Assembly (NCBI GenBank): GCA_902782705.1
Contig: CACZOL010000169.1
Span: 1-16,805 of the forward strand
DNA from: an uncultured Selenomonadaceae bacterium
GTDB taxonomy: Bacteria; Bacillota; Negativicutes; Selenomonadales; Selenomonadaceae
DNA length: 16,805 nucleotides
Direction: 5' to 3'
Part shown: positions 6,619 to 13,272 of the stretch, one piece after another
How positions within the stretch are numbered: the first letter of the stretch is position 1
Layout of the letters: every line of letters begins with the position of its first letter
The notes under the pieces: generated by a model
The model's database searches: none
The model's input: only the letters and a program-made list of their open reading frames with translations
What the model was told of the DNA's origin: nothing
Translations under genes and position numbers: made by a program

Positions 6619-7905
6619 TTCGCCCATGACCGTCCATTCGACCTCAATTTCGGCACCCGCTTCTTCCTTCGCCGGCGCCCAATTCTGCCGGACGCGATCG
6701 ACGACGCTGGAAAGCCGAGGATAATCCGTATTCACCAGAAGCGCGAGGAACTGGCCGCCATGTCTCGTAACCACGTCGCCCTCGCGCAGCGTCGAGCACA
6801 GAAACGCGAAAAATTCTTCCTCCGTCTCCGCCGCCGTGCCTTTCGGCAACGAAAAACGGAGCATCGACGCCGGCTTGCCGAAAACGTTCATCGTACGCCG
6901 CAAAAACCGGTACACTGCACGAAACTCCTCGAAAGGAACCTGCAGCGCGCCTTTGACGGGACTGCGTTCATCGAGGATCTTTTCCACGTTCGACAAGGTC
7001 GTCGCCTCGCCGTCCTCCGCCTGCGTCCGTGCTTCACCGAAAACCGCGTATCCATGCTTTCCGCTTTGTTTTGCCGCATAGAGCGCCTTATCCGCTTTTT
7101 TCGCCAACGAAGAAAAATCGACGCCGCTTTGCGGCACAAAAACGCAGCCAACGGACGCGCCGAGCGGGACCGACATATCCTCACCCATCAAATCCTTCGC
7201 CGCCGTCAAGATGCGTTCATTGATCAAAGCCGTCTTATGCGCAACGCCTTCCTCGTCCTGCATTCCATGAAAAAAAGCGATGAACTCATCTCCGCCGACG
7301 CGCCCCAGCACGTCGTCCATCCTCATCGTCGCGCGCAGAATATCTGCGAAACTTATCAGTAGCCTGTCGCCCATGAAATGTCCATAAATATCGTTGACCG
7401 GCTTGAAGCTGTCGAGGTCGATCATCAAGAGCGCGCCGCGCGCCCGCGCGCAAACAACTTTCAATTTTTCCGCCGCAGACGATTTATTGAGAAGTCCCGT
7501 CAAAGAATCCGTGCTCGCGTGGCGCTTGAGCCCTTCAATCTGATCCACCGTCTGCAAAATGTTGCCGACGCGCCGGAGGAGCACGTCGGGACGAAACGGC
7601 TTGCGGATAAAATCCATCGCGCCGTTCTCAAACCCTTGGGTCTCGGTATCTTCATTCGAATCCGCCGTCATGAACATGAAGGGAATCGTCTTCTGCATTT
7701 CCTTTTGAAGCATTTGCTGAAGCTCGTAGCCACTCATGCCAGGCATGCGAAGATCGGATAGCACCATGTCGGGACATTCGCGCCGATAAATTTCTATCGC
7801 CTCACTTCCCGAAGAAGCGCAGAACGTGATATAATGACCGCAAAGCATATTCTCCGTCATCATCAAAGAGACGATCATATCGTCGACAATCAGGATTTTT
7901 TTCAT
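6616..7905 (-). CDS. REC-GGDEF diguanylate cyclase with degenerate second GGDEF-like domain
   Basis: A 429-residue response regulator when started at the ATG at 7903-7905 (MKKILIVDD). The receiver domain (1-120) has Asp8, Asp9, phospho-acceptor Asp51, Thr80 and Lys102. The GGDEF domain (about 130-290) has an intact active site GGDEF at 204-208 and an intact product-inhibition site RMDD at 195-198, five residues before it, so synthesis of cyclic di-GMP is likely. Residues about 320-429 look like a second, decayed GGDEF domain: REGDVVTRHGGQFLALLV around 375-391 places HGGQF where GGDEF would be. The open frame continues upstream to an ATG at 7950, but that codon overlaps the -10 box of the predicted promoter; AAGGTG is suitably placed for the start at 7905 (ATG at 7911 is also possible). 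Divergent from an Hpt gene. Confidence 0.93.
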   Translation of the reverse strand: MKKILIVDDMIVSLMMTENMLCGHYITFCASSGSEAIEIYRRECPDMVLSDLRMPGMSGYELQQMLQKEMQKTIPFMFMTADSNEDTETQGFENGAMDFIRKPFRPDVLLRRVGNILQTVDQIEGLKRHASTDSLTGLLNKSSAAEKLKVVCARARGALLMIDLDSFKPVNDIYGHFMGDRLLISFADILRATMRMDDVLGRVGGDEFIAFFHGMQDEEGVAHKTALINERILTAAKDLMGEDMSVPLGASVGCVFVPQSGVDFSSLAKKADKALYAAKQSGKHGYAVFGEARTQAEDGEATTLSNVEKILDERSPVKGALQVPFEEFRAVYRFLRRTMNVFGKPASMLRFSLPKGTAAETEEEFFAFLCSTLREGDVVTRHGGQFLALLVNTDYPRLSSVVDRVRQNWAPAKEEAGAEIEVEWTVMGE

Positions 7906-7948
7906 ATCCATAGCACCTTCGCAGGAACGTATAAACTCTTGTTTCCCC

Positions 7949-7976
7949 ATTGTAACACGGAATCAAAAACTGGCAA
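7949..7976 (-). promoter_or_regulatory. Predicted promoter of the REC-GGDEF gene
   Basis: On the minus strand TTGCCA (7971-7976, five of six matches) and TACAAT (7949-7954, five of six) are separated by 16 bases. Transcription would start near 7942, which excludes the upstream ATG at 7950 and leaves a leader of about 36 bases before the ATG at 7905. Confidence 0.65.
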
Positions 7977-8018
7977 GCATAAATTTTCTACCAAACCGAC
8001 GCGAGGAGGATACCATCT

Positions 8019-8363
8019 ATGTTGACGCTCAAAAAACTGGAAGATCTCGGAATCGATCCGAAAGAAGGGCTGACGCGATGCATGAACAACGAGATATTCT
8101 TCTTCAAGATGATCTCCATGGCCATCTCCAATGAATATTTCGAGACGCTCGGCAAAGCGTTGGAAGAAAACGACATGGATACTGCGTTCGAGGCCGCGCA
8201 CGCACTGAAAGGCGTCATCGGGAACCTCGCTCTCGCGCCCATCTACGACCCGCTGACGGAAATGACCGAGCTCTTACGCGCGCGAAAATCGGCGGACTAC
8301 GTTTCTATGTACCGGCCCATCAAAGAAATCCGCGACCAGCTTCTGACCTTGTCGCAGGACTGA
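8019..8363 (+). CDS. Stand-alone Hpt phosphotransfer protein
   Basis: A 114-residue protein, all helical in appearance, with the histidine phosphotransfer motif AAHALKGVIGNL; the phospho-accepting residue should be His61, followed by the typical ALKG. There is no kinase, receiver or membrane segment. The start is supported by GAGGAGG nine bases before the ATG. Its nearest possible partner is the receiver domain of the divergently transcribed diguanylate cyclase, whose start lies about 110 bases away; phosphate transfer between the two is an inference from context. I could not find a convincing sigma-A promoter for this gene. It is the only plus-strand gene of the window and ends in a perfect hairpin. 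Confidence 0.88.
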   Translation: MLTLKKLEDLGIDPKEGLTRCMNNEIFFFKMISMAISNEYFETLGKALEENDMDTAFEAAHALKGVIGNLALAPIYDPLTEMTELLRARKSADYVSMYRPIKEIRDQLLTLSQD

Positions 8364-8383
8364 TACGAATCCGCACACAACCG

Positions 8384-8417
8384 AGCGGGACTTTGGATTT
8401 TTCCAAAGTCCCGCTTT
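8384..8417. terminator. Convergent-gene terminator hairpin
   Basis: A perfect 13-bp inverted repeat (8384-8396 with 8403-8415) with a 6-base loop lies between the Hpt stop and the converging DUF2156 stop at 8419. The U-tract is short on both strands (TTTGT on plus), but the stem is very strong and could serve both genes. Confidence 0.75.
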
Positions 8418-8418
8418 G

Positions 8419-9309
8419 TCATACGCTTCCGTAATACTTTTCCAGTTTCAGGCAGGGCTGATACGACTCCTTGGCTTTTCTAAGCCCGGCGATCCCCAAA
8501 TCCTCTTCCCGATTAAGATAGGTATATTCGCGCGCCTCCTCCGACGCGGCAAAACATTGATTGATAACGGAAAAAGCGCCGTCCGCGGCAAACACGCCCG
8601 TCGCTTTTTCAAAATGAACGTCAAGGCACTGGGAAGACAGCACAGACGCCATCGTCATCGCGACAGGATCGCCGTCCACATACAGAACGCCTCCCATCAT
8701 TCCCAGCTGCTCCCAATGTGCCGCGGCCTCCCGGATAGAAGACCATTCTTCCTGCGCTGTCTTTTCCTCCGCCCCATGCTCGTCCATCCATTGTTTGGCA
8801 ACCCGAAGCGCGTCCGGCAGCCGATCCGTCGTCAGCGGAAAATACGCCGCCTCAGGATACAGCCGCCAAAAATGATTGACGTGATTCTTCTTGCGGTGCA
8901 GTTTCCGACCGGAAAGCTTGGCCAGACTTTCACGCTTGTAAATATAATCGCTGTCGCCGACGCATGACTTCCAATGAATCGCGCACACTTCGTCCACAGC
9001 TTTTCGCTGTCTTTCATCACACGCGCAAAAACGAAGCGCCTCGCCCCGTTCCCGCGCGTCGCACCGAAGCGCCGCAATCGCTTTGCTCACGTCAAACGGC
9101 TTCGCCGAAAGCGGGAAGCCATACCCTTGTGCGTTTACGCTTTCCCCCGCATAACGGCGAAAATAAATCCCTTCTTGCTCCGCGACCTCTATATGATATT
9201 TACCACGCAACAGATACAGATTCACATGCGACGTATCGCTGCCCATGGAGTTATCCTCTATTCGCTCAATGCTTGGCGCACGCCAATCAAGCCGAAGCAT
9301 TATTCTCAT
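8419..9309 (-). CDS. DUF2156 (LPG-synthase C-terminal-like) protein
   Basis: A 296-residue soluble protein with the marks of the DUF2156 family, which has the acetyltransferase-like fold of the catalytic domain of phosphatidylglycerol lysyltransferase: YIYKRESLAKLSGRKLHRKK then NHVNHF at about 122-147, a central VLYVDGDPVAMTMASVL strand pair, and YLNREEDLGIAGLRKAKESY at about 264-283. Stand-alone members lack the membrane flippase domain of true lysyl-PG synthases, and their substrate is not known to me. The start is uncertain: GTG at 9312 and ATG at 9309 are adjacent, and I chose the ATG, five bases after AAGAG. The DNA upstream is AT-rich and may hold a promoter. No partner gene is obvious; a convergent Hpt gene lies downstream. 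Confidence 0.85.
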   Translation of the reverse strand: MRIMLRLDWRAPSIERIEDNSMGSDTSHVNLYLLRGKYHIEVAEQEGIYFRRYAGESVNAQGYGFPLSAKPFDVSKAIAALRCDARERGEALRFCACDERQRKAVDEVCAIHWKSCVGDSDYIYKRESLAKLSGRKLHRKKNHVNHFWRLYPEAAYFPLTTDRLPDALRVAKQWMDEHGAEEKTAQEEWSSIREAAAHWEQLGMMGGVLYVDGDPVAMTMASVLSSQCLDVHFEKATGVFAADGAFSVINQCFAASEEAREYTYLNREEDLGIAGLRKAKESYQPCLKLEKYYGSV

Positions 9310-9370
9310 CACCGCTCTTTTCGAGATAAATTATTCTTGTATATATTCGATAAAAAAATGAAAAATCCTG

Positions 9371-9416
9371 CAAAAACAAACAACTCCCCGCCGAAAGTTT
9401 CCTTTCGCGGGGAGTT
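9371..9416 (-). terminator. Terminator of the kinase/ANTAR operon
   Basis: On the minus strand a 15-bp stem with one bulged base (9382-9397 with 9402-9416) and a 4-base loop is followed by TTGTTTGTTTTTG. It begins eight bases after the stop of the ANTAR regulator. Confidence 0.88.
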
Positions 9417-9423
9417 TCCTACT

Positions 9424-10011
9424 TCATTTCCTCTTTTTCTTTGTTCCCGCCTGCACCACGGCGGCGGCCACGTCCTTCAGCGAACGGCGCTTCTCCATAC
9501 TGTATCTTTGCAGGCGGCGGTACGCCTCGTCCTCGCTGATATTGTGCGCCTGCATCAGGATTCCCTTTGCGCGGTCGAGAAGTTTTCGCGTCTCCAAGGA
9601 ATCGCGCATTGCCGAGAGCTCTTCCTCCAACGACTCCATTTCCTGCCAGCGGGAAAGCGCGATTTCCATTGCCGGAAACAAATTTCTTTCTTCGACGGGC
9701 TTCACAAGATATGCAAGCACGCCCGCGTCCTTCGCCCGCTCGATCAGTTCCGCGTCGTCAAAGGCCGTCAAAAGCAGCACCGGCGCCAGATGCTCCGCCG
9801 CAATCAGACGCGCCGCCTCAATGCCGTCCATATCCGGCATCTTGACGTCCATCACGACAAGATCGGGGCTAGTATCCCGCACGATAGCGACTACACGGCG
9901 ACCGTTCGCCGTTTCCCCGACAATCTCGTGCCCCGCCTCCTGCAATATTTCCTTCAAATCCATACGAATGACGGCTTCGTCGTCGGCAATCACGATTCTC
10001 AGCGGCTTCAT
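9424..10011 (-). CDS. ANTAR response regulator (RNA-binding antiterminator)
   Basis: A 195-residue two-domain protein. The receiver domain (1-120) has Asp10, Asp11, phospho-acceptor Asp55, Thr82 and Lys104. A coiled linker leads to an ANTAR domain (about 125-187) with the family pattern TRKLLDRAKGILM, SEDEAYRRLQRYSMEKRRSL and KDVAAAVV. ANTAR regulators such as EutV and NasR bind RNA hairpins with six-base loops and stop formation of a terminator in the leader of their target genes. The start codon overlaps the stop of the kinase (ATGA), so the two are translationally coupled and are surely partners. It ends in a Lys/Arg tail (KKKRK). Likely targets nearby are the leader of its own operon and that of the symporter. 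Confidence 0.95.
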   Translation of the reverse strand: MKPLRIVIADDEAVIRMDLKEILQEAGHEIVGETANGRRVVAIVRDTSPDLVVMDVKMPDMDGIEAARLIAAEHLAPVLLLTAFDDAELIERAKDAGVLAYLVKPVEERNLFPAMEIALSRWQEMESLEEELSAMRDSLETRKLLDRAKGILMQAHNISEDEAYRRLQRYSMEKRRSLKDVAAAVVQAGTKKKRK

Positions 10012-11429
10012 GGCATTTCCTTCTCTCCTGTCGGCAGCGTGATCGTCACGCGCGTCCCATTTTCATTTTCAAATTTGATGTTTCCCCCGAGATCGTCCTC
10101 CACCATCGTCCGCACGATATGAAGTCCAAGGGAAGTCGTTTTTGAAAGATCGAAACTCTCCGGAAGGCCGACGCCGTCATCGTAAATCGTCAGCGTCGTC
10201 CCGCCGTCCCCGGCCTTAATATCGAACCCGATCAATCCGGCGTCACGCCCCTCGAAAGCGTGCTCAATCGAGTTCAGCAAAAGCTCGTTGACGACCAGCG
10301 TAAGATTCGTGCAGCGGCTCGGCGGCAAAAGCAGCTCGTCGCCTGTGAAACGCCGCTCCAACCGAAAATCCGACGCAAGTGCGGATTCGGTCAACAAGTC
10401 TAGGATTTCCGCCGCCAACGCATGAAGCTCCACGGGCTGTGTCCCCTGCCTCGACAAAAGCCGATGCAGCGCCGCAATGCCCTGTATACGGTTCACACTT
10501 TCGGCGAGCGCTTCCTTGACCGCCGCTTCGGTTGAGCGGCGCGCCTGCATGCGCAAAAGGCTCGCGATAGTTTGCAGATTGTTCTTGACGCGGTGATGAA
10601 TCTCGCGAATCACCGCCTCCTGCACGGTCAGCTCCTTTTCCTTCTGCCGAAGCGCAGTCACGTCCTCCACCACCACGACGCGGCGCAAAAGCTGTCCGCC
10701 CGCGAGAATCGGAAGATCGCGCCGCAAGAGCGCAAGTCCGCCCGCTTCGATCTCTTTCTCCGTCGGGCGCTCAGGCTTCACCGTTTCCCGCGTGATATGG
10801 CGGCTGAGCTCCGGCGCGTCGAGACGCACGCCGAGCAGAGAGCCGACGCCGAGTACGCGGAAAATATGCTGTGCGGCGGCGTTCGCGTAAATAATCCGCT
10901 CGTAGGCGTCGGCAATCAAAATGCCGTCCCGCGGCGAAATCTCACGGTACGCCTCCGGATCGAGAGCGCTGCGTGAGTTTTGCAAAATCATGCGCGCCGT
11001 ATCCACAAGGCAGCGGCTGCCGCGATCCTGCAAACTGCCCGCCGGCACTTCGAGACTGACGACGGCGATGGCGTCCTGCCCGTCATGAATACCGTACGTG
11101 TGCATTTCGAGACTGTCGGCGCTCGCTGTTCCGCCGCGAAGTCCGACCAGCGGCTGTCCGGTCATAAGCGTCTTTGCGACAAGGGGCTCCGCCTCCGCCG
11201 AAACGAACGAGCCGACGGGCGCAAGACGAAGCGAATGCACCATCGTATGGGAGCGTGCCTGCGCCAATACGAGAAACCGTTTGCCGTCCCTCGTCGGCAC
11301 ATACAAACTCGCCTGCGCCTGGGCGAGATCGGCTATGAAGCAAAGTCCTTCGCCGATATTGTTCAAAAGCTCCGCCTGTCGCCCGGAAATCTCCGTATGC
11401 GCTCGACAAAGCCCACGAATATCGTTCAC
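10008..11429 (-). CDS. Cytosolic sensor histidine kinase, PdtaS/EutW type (HisKA_2)
   Basis: A 473-residue soluble kinase when started at GTG 11427-11429. The N-terminal ~155 residues resemble the GAF-like domain of PdtaS; a PAS domain (about 168-262) follows, then the HisKA_2 dimerisation helix with EIHHRVKNNLQTIASLLRMQ at 276-295 (phospho-histidine 278 or 279) and a GHKL ATPase domain with NELLLNSIEHAF (381-392), DDGVGLP (417-423) and GLHIV (435-439). There are no membrane segments, so it senses an internal signal. It would phosphorylate the ANTAR protein whose gene it overlaps. The frame is open back to an ATG at 11486, but that ATG is inside a terminator hairpin; the GTG follows AAAGGGGG by six bases and is the better start. 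Confidence 0.93.
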   Translation of the reverse strand: MNDIRGLCRAHTEISGRQAELLNNIGEGLCFIADLAQAQASLYVPTRDGKRFLVLAQARSHTMVHSLRLAPVGSFVSAEAEPLVAKTLMTGQPLVGLRGGTASADSLEMHTYGIHDGQDAIAVVSLEVPAGSLQDRGSRCLVDTARMILQNSRSALDPEAYREISPRDGILIADAYERIIYANAAAQHIFRVLGVGSLLGVRLDAPELSRHITRETVKPERPTEKEIEAGGLALLRRDLPILAGGQLLRRVVVVEDVTALRQKEKELTVQEAVIREIHHRVKNNLQTIASLLRMQARRSTEAAVKEALAESVNRIQGIAALHRLLSRQGTQPVELHALAAEILDLLTESALASDFRLERRFTGDELLLPPSRCTNLTLVVNELLLNSIEHAFEGRDAGLIGFDIKAGDGGTTLTIYDDGVGLPESFDLSKTTSLGLHIVRTMVEDDLGGNIKFENENGTRVTITLPTGEKEMP

Positions 11430-11448
11430 GCCGATCCCCCTTTTCCAT

Positions 11449-11494
11449 AAAAAAAGCCCCGCAATGTCGGAACAAAATACCGACACTGCAAGGC
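11449..11494 (-). terminator. Leader terminator (attenuator) upstream of the kinase/ANTAR operon
   Basis: On the minus strand a 15-bp RNA stem (11480-11494 with 11456-11470; three of the pairs are G-U) with a 9-base loop is followed directly by TTTTTTT (11449-11455). It lies after the predicted transcription start (about 11517) and before the ribosome site (11436-11443), so it can stop transcription before the first gene. An ANTAR antiterminator encoded in the same operon is the natural candidate to relieve it. Confidence 0.85.
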
Positions 11495-11503
11495 TCCATT
11501 GCC
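11492..11503 (-). promoter_or_regulatory. Candidate ANTAR-type hexaloop in the kinase leader
   Basis: In the minus-strand RNA, GGC-AAUGGA-GCC forms a short hairpin with a six-base loop having A at position 1 and G at position 4, the known ANTAR loop signature. The 3' GCC is also the base of the terminator stem, so the two structures compete. The stem is only three pairs plus one beyond a U-U mismatch, and a second hexaloop, normally expected, was not found. Confidence 0.35.
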
Positions 11504-11524
11504 ATCTCTATTCTGTTCGGGATT

Positions 11525-11553
11525 ATTATAGCACTCTGCTGCGTCATTGTCCA
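11525..11553 (-). promoter_or_regulatory. Predicted sigma-A promoter of the kinase/ANTAR operon
   Basis: On the minus strand TGGACA (11548-11553, five of six) and a perfect TATAAT (11525-11530) are 17 bases apart. Transcription should start near 11517, giving a leader of about 88 bases before the GTG start. Confidence 0.8.
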
Positions 11554-11566
11554 CGCGGGCATTCCA

Positions 11567-11574
11567 TGTATACA
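11567..11574. promoter_or_regulatory. TGTATACA palindrome upstream of the kinase promoter
   Basis: An 8-bp perfect palindrome is centred about 53 bases before the predicted transcription start, just upstream of the -35 box. The same palindrome occurs twice upstream of the symporter promoter, and one of those copies shares the 13-base string TGTATACATGGAA with this one. GTATAC-centred sites are typical of GntR/FCD regulators; the protein is not in this window. Confidence 0.5.
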
Positions 11575-11589
11575 AAATTTCTCCATTTC

Positions 11590-11626
11590 AAGGAAAAGAA
11601 GTCCGGCGCAACTATGCGCCGGACTT
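11590..11626 (-). terminator. Terminator of the symporter gene
   Basis: On the minus strand a perfect 12-bp GC-rich stem (11599-11610 with 11615-11626) and a 4-base loop are followed by CTTTTCCTT. It lies 30 bases after the symporter stop and upstream of the kinase promoter, so the kinase operon should be transcribed separately. Confidence 0.88.
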
Positions 11627-11656
11627 CCCATTTTCAACTTTTATAGATCTTGGGTA

Positions 11657-13096
11657 TTACACATGCGCCTCGGAGGTCTGAAATTCCGCGGAGGTGCAGT
11701 CGACTTCCTCGCCCGCCTTTTCGCGCGCAACGACTTTTTCCTCATACTCGAAGCACGAGTCCGCAATGTCCTTGCTGAGCCAGATCAGGCAGATCAAGTT
11801 CGGCACCGACATCAAGCCGTTCATCGTGTCGGAGAAGTTCCAAACGATTTCCAGCGTCGTAGTCGCACCGACGAAAGTAATCAGCGAGAACAGCACGCGA
11901 TACGCCATGATGGCAGGACGCGCCTTGATCAGATATTCCAGCGCCTTTTCACCATAATATTCCCAACCGAGAATCGTGGAGAATGCGAAGAGCGCCAGCG
12001 ATACGGACACGATCACGGGAGCCGCGCCGCCGAAGGCAGACTGGAAAGCAAGAATCGTAAGGCTAGCGCCGGAAATCAATTTCCCGGTGTTCGGATCGGT
12101 CATGCCGAGCGCGCCGGAGGACGCGATGACGAGGCCGGTCAACATACAGATGATCATCGTATCAAAGAAAGTACCCGTCATGTTGACATAACCCTGACGC
12201 GAAGGATGGTCGGTACGAGCAGCAGCAGCCGCGATCGGAGCCGAGCCCATGCCCGCCTCGTTGGAGAACACGCCGCGCGCAACGCCCCAGCGCATGGAAG
12301 TCAGCATCGAAGCGACAATGGAGCCGCCGACGCCGCCCGCTACCGCGTCAAAGGAGAACGCCATGCGGAAAATCTCAGCGACGCCCGCCGGAACCGCGGA
12401 AATGTTCAAACCGATGGCGATAACCGCCGCTACGAAATAGAAGGCCGCCATGAACGGAACAACGACGCTGGATACCTTGCCGATGCTGTGAATGCCGCGG
12501 ACGAGGATCAGAAGCGAGAGGACCATGATAATCGCGCCCGTTACGGTCGTCGAAACGCCGAAGCTCGTCTGGATCGCGGAAGCGATGGAATTCGCCTGCG
12601 TCATGTTGCCGATGCCGAAGGACGAGAACACCGCGAACAGTGCGAAGAGCGTTGCCATGAGGCCGCCGAACGCGCCGCCGATGCCGTGCTTCATAGCGTA
12701 CATCGGGCCGCCCGACATTTCGCCGACGCTGTTCGTCTCACGGTACTTGACCGCAAGCACCGACTCACCGTATTTCGTGGAAAGGCCGAAGAGCGCGCTG
12801 ATCCACATCCAAACGAGCGCGCCCGGGCCGCCCAATACCATCGCCGTCGAAACGCCGACGATGTTGCCCGTGCCGACCGTAGCGGAAAGCGCCGTCATCA
12901 AAGACTGGAACGGCGAAATATCGCCCTCGTTCTTCTCTTTTTTCTGGAAGATCATGCCGACAGCGTAGAAAAGATTTCGCCACGGCAGGAATTTGAGCCG
13001 GATCGTCAGAAAGACGCCCGTGCCGACGAGAAGCGCCAGCATGACCGGCCCCCAAACAAAATTGTTCAGGTCGTTTAACAGCTTTGCTACATCCAT
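11657..13096 (-). CDS. Sodium:alanine/glycine symporter (AGCS family)
   Basis: A 479-residue membrane protein with around ten or more hydrophobic helices and AGCS-family motifs near the N-terminal third: ATVGTGNIVGV, GGPGALVWMW, KYGESVLAVKYRE and GGPMYAMKHGIGG. Later VFSNEAGMGSAPIAAAAART is also typical. Family members import alanine, glycine or related amino acids with sodium; the exact substrate cannot be read. The frame is open to an ATG at 13192, but MDVAKLLNDLNNFVWGP from the ATG at 13094-13096 is the natural family N-terminus and is preceded by AGAGGAGAGGGG; the upstream stretch covers the leader. It has its own promoter, leader terminator and 3' terminator. Its neighbour downstream is the kinase/ANTAR pair, which probably senses or responds to a related nutrient. 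Confidence 0.95.
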   Translation of the reverse strand: MDVAKLLNDLNNFVWGPVMLALLVGTGVFLTIRLKFLPWRNLFYAVGMIFQKKEKNEGDISPFQSLMTALSATVGTGNIVGVSTAMVLGGPGALVWMWISALFGLSTKYGESVLAVKYRETNSVGEMSGGPMYAMKHGIGGAFGGLMATLFALFAVFSSFGIGNMTQANSIASAIQTSFGVSTTVTGAIIMVLSLLILVRGIHSIGKVSSVVVPFMAAFYFVAAVIAIGLNISAVPAGVAEIFRMAFSFDAVAGGVGGSIVASMLTSMRWGVARGVFSNEAGMGSAPIAAAAARTDHPSRQGYVNMTGTFFDTMIICMLTGLVIASSGALGMTDPNTGKLISGASLTILAFQSAFGGAAPVIVSVSLALFAFSTILGWEYYGEKALEYLIKARPAIMAYRVLFSLITFVGATTTLEIVWNFSDTMNGLMSVPNLICLIWLSKDIADSCFEYEEKVVAREKAGEEVDCTSAEFQTSEAHV

Positions 13097-13160
13097 AAGA
13101 AACCCCTCTCCTCTTGTAAAAAAACTTATGATGCCCTGGAGCGGACGCCCGCCCCTAAAC

Positions 13161-13208
13161 AAAAAACAATGACAACCGAGCCGAATCCTCACGGTCTAAG
13201 CGTCATTG
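13161..13208 (-). terminator. Leader terminator (attenuator) upstream of the symporter
   Basis: On the minus strand CAATGAC (13202-13208) pairs with GTCATTG (13167-13173), flanked by an A-run before and TTTTTTG after, as in intrinsic terminators; the A-run/U-run can extend the stem. The 28-base interior can fold further (ACC/GGT and GAG/CTC pairs). It starts about ten bases into the predicted transcript and ends about 65 bases before the symporter ATG, so it should govern read-through. Confidence 0.7.
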
Positions 13209-13211
13209 CTT
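13198..13211 (-). promoter_or_regulatory. Candidate ANTAR-type hexaloop hairpin in the symporter leader
   Basis: In the minus-strand RNA, AAGC-AAUGAC-GCUU forms a perfect four-pair hairpin with a six-base loop carrying A1 and G4, the ANTAR loop signature. Its loop plus closing C is exactly the 5' arm of the leader terminator (CAAUGAC), so the two folds exclude each other. Binding of an ANTAR protein here would prevent the terminator. Only one such hairpin is seen, whereas characterised ANTAR targets have two. Confidence 0.45.
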
Positions 13212-13223
13212 TTCATGCGTATT

Positions 13224-13252
13224 ATAATACGAGGCGAGGCCGCGCCTGTCAA
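13224..13252 (-). promoter_or_regulatory. Predicted sigma-A promoter of the symporter
   Basis: On the minus strand a perfect TTGACA (13247-13252) and TATTAT (13224-13229, five of six) are exactly 17 bases apart. Predicted transcription start is near 13217, which gives a leader of about 120 bases before the ATG at 13096. Confidence 0.85.
13233..13246. promoter_or_regulatory. GC-rich imperfect palindrome in the symporter promoter spacer
   Basis: GGCGAGGCCGCGCC on the plus strand matches its own complement at 12 of 14 positions and lies exactly between the -35 and -10 boxes, where a bound protein would block RNA polymerase. It could be a repressor operator; in GC-rich DNA it could also be chance. 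Confidence 0.35.
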
Positions 13253-13272
13253 TGCAAAAGCCGTAAATATTA

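Noticed and set aside
6616..7950. Diguanylate cyclase started at 7950
   Set aside because: The codon overlaps the -10 box of the predicted promoter and lacks a ribosome site; MKKILIVDD is a typical receiver N-terminus.
7950..8010. Plus-strand promoter for the Hpt gene
   Set aside because: TTGTAA and TAAATT-like boxes are present but at wrong spacing (about 24 bases); not enough to call.
10008..11486. Kinase started at the ATG at 11484-11486 (492 aa)
   Set aside because: That ATG and the next 12 codons lie in the terminator hairpin and U-tract, with no ribosome site; GTG at 11429 has a strong one.
11663..13078. 471-aa plus-strand frame opposite the symporter
   Set aside because: Arg/Asp/His-rich low-information complement of a clear membrane protein gene; no ribosome site or family motif.
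11657..13192. Symporter started at 13192 (511 aa)
   Set aside because: The extra 32 residues are not family-like and cover the leader; the ATG at 13096 has a strong ribosome site and matches the usual N-terminus.
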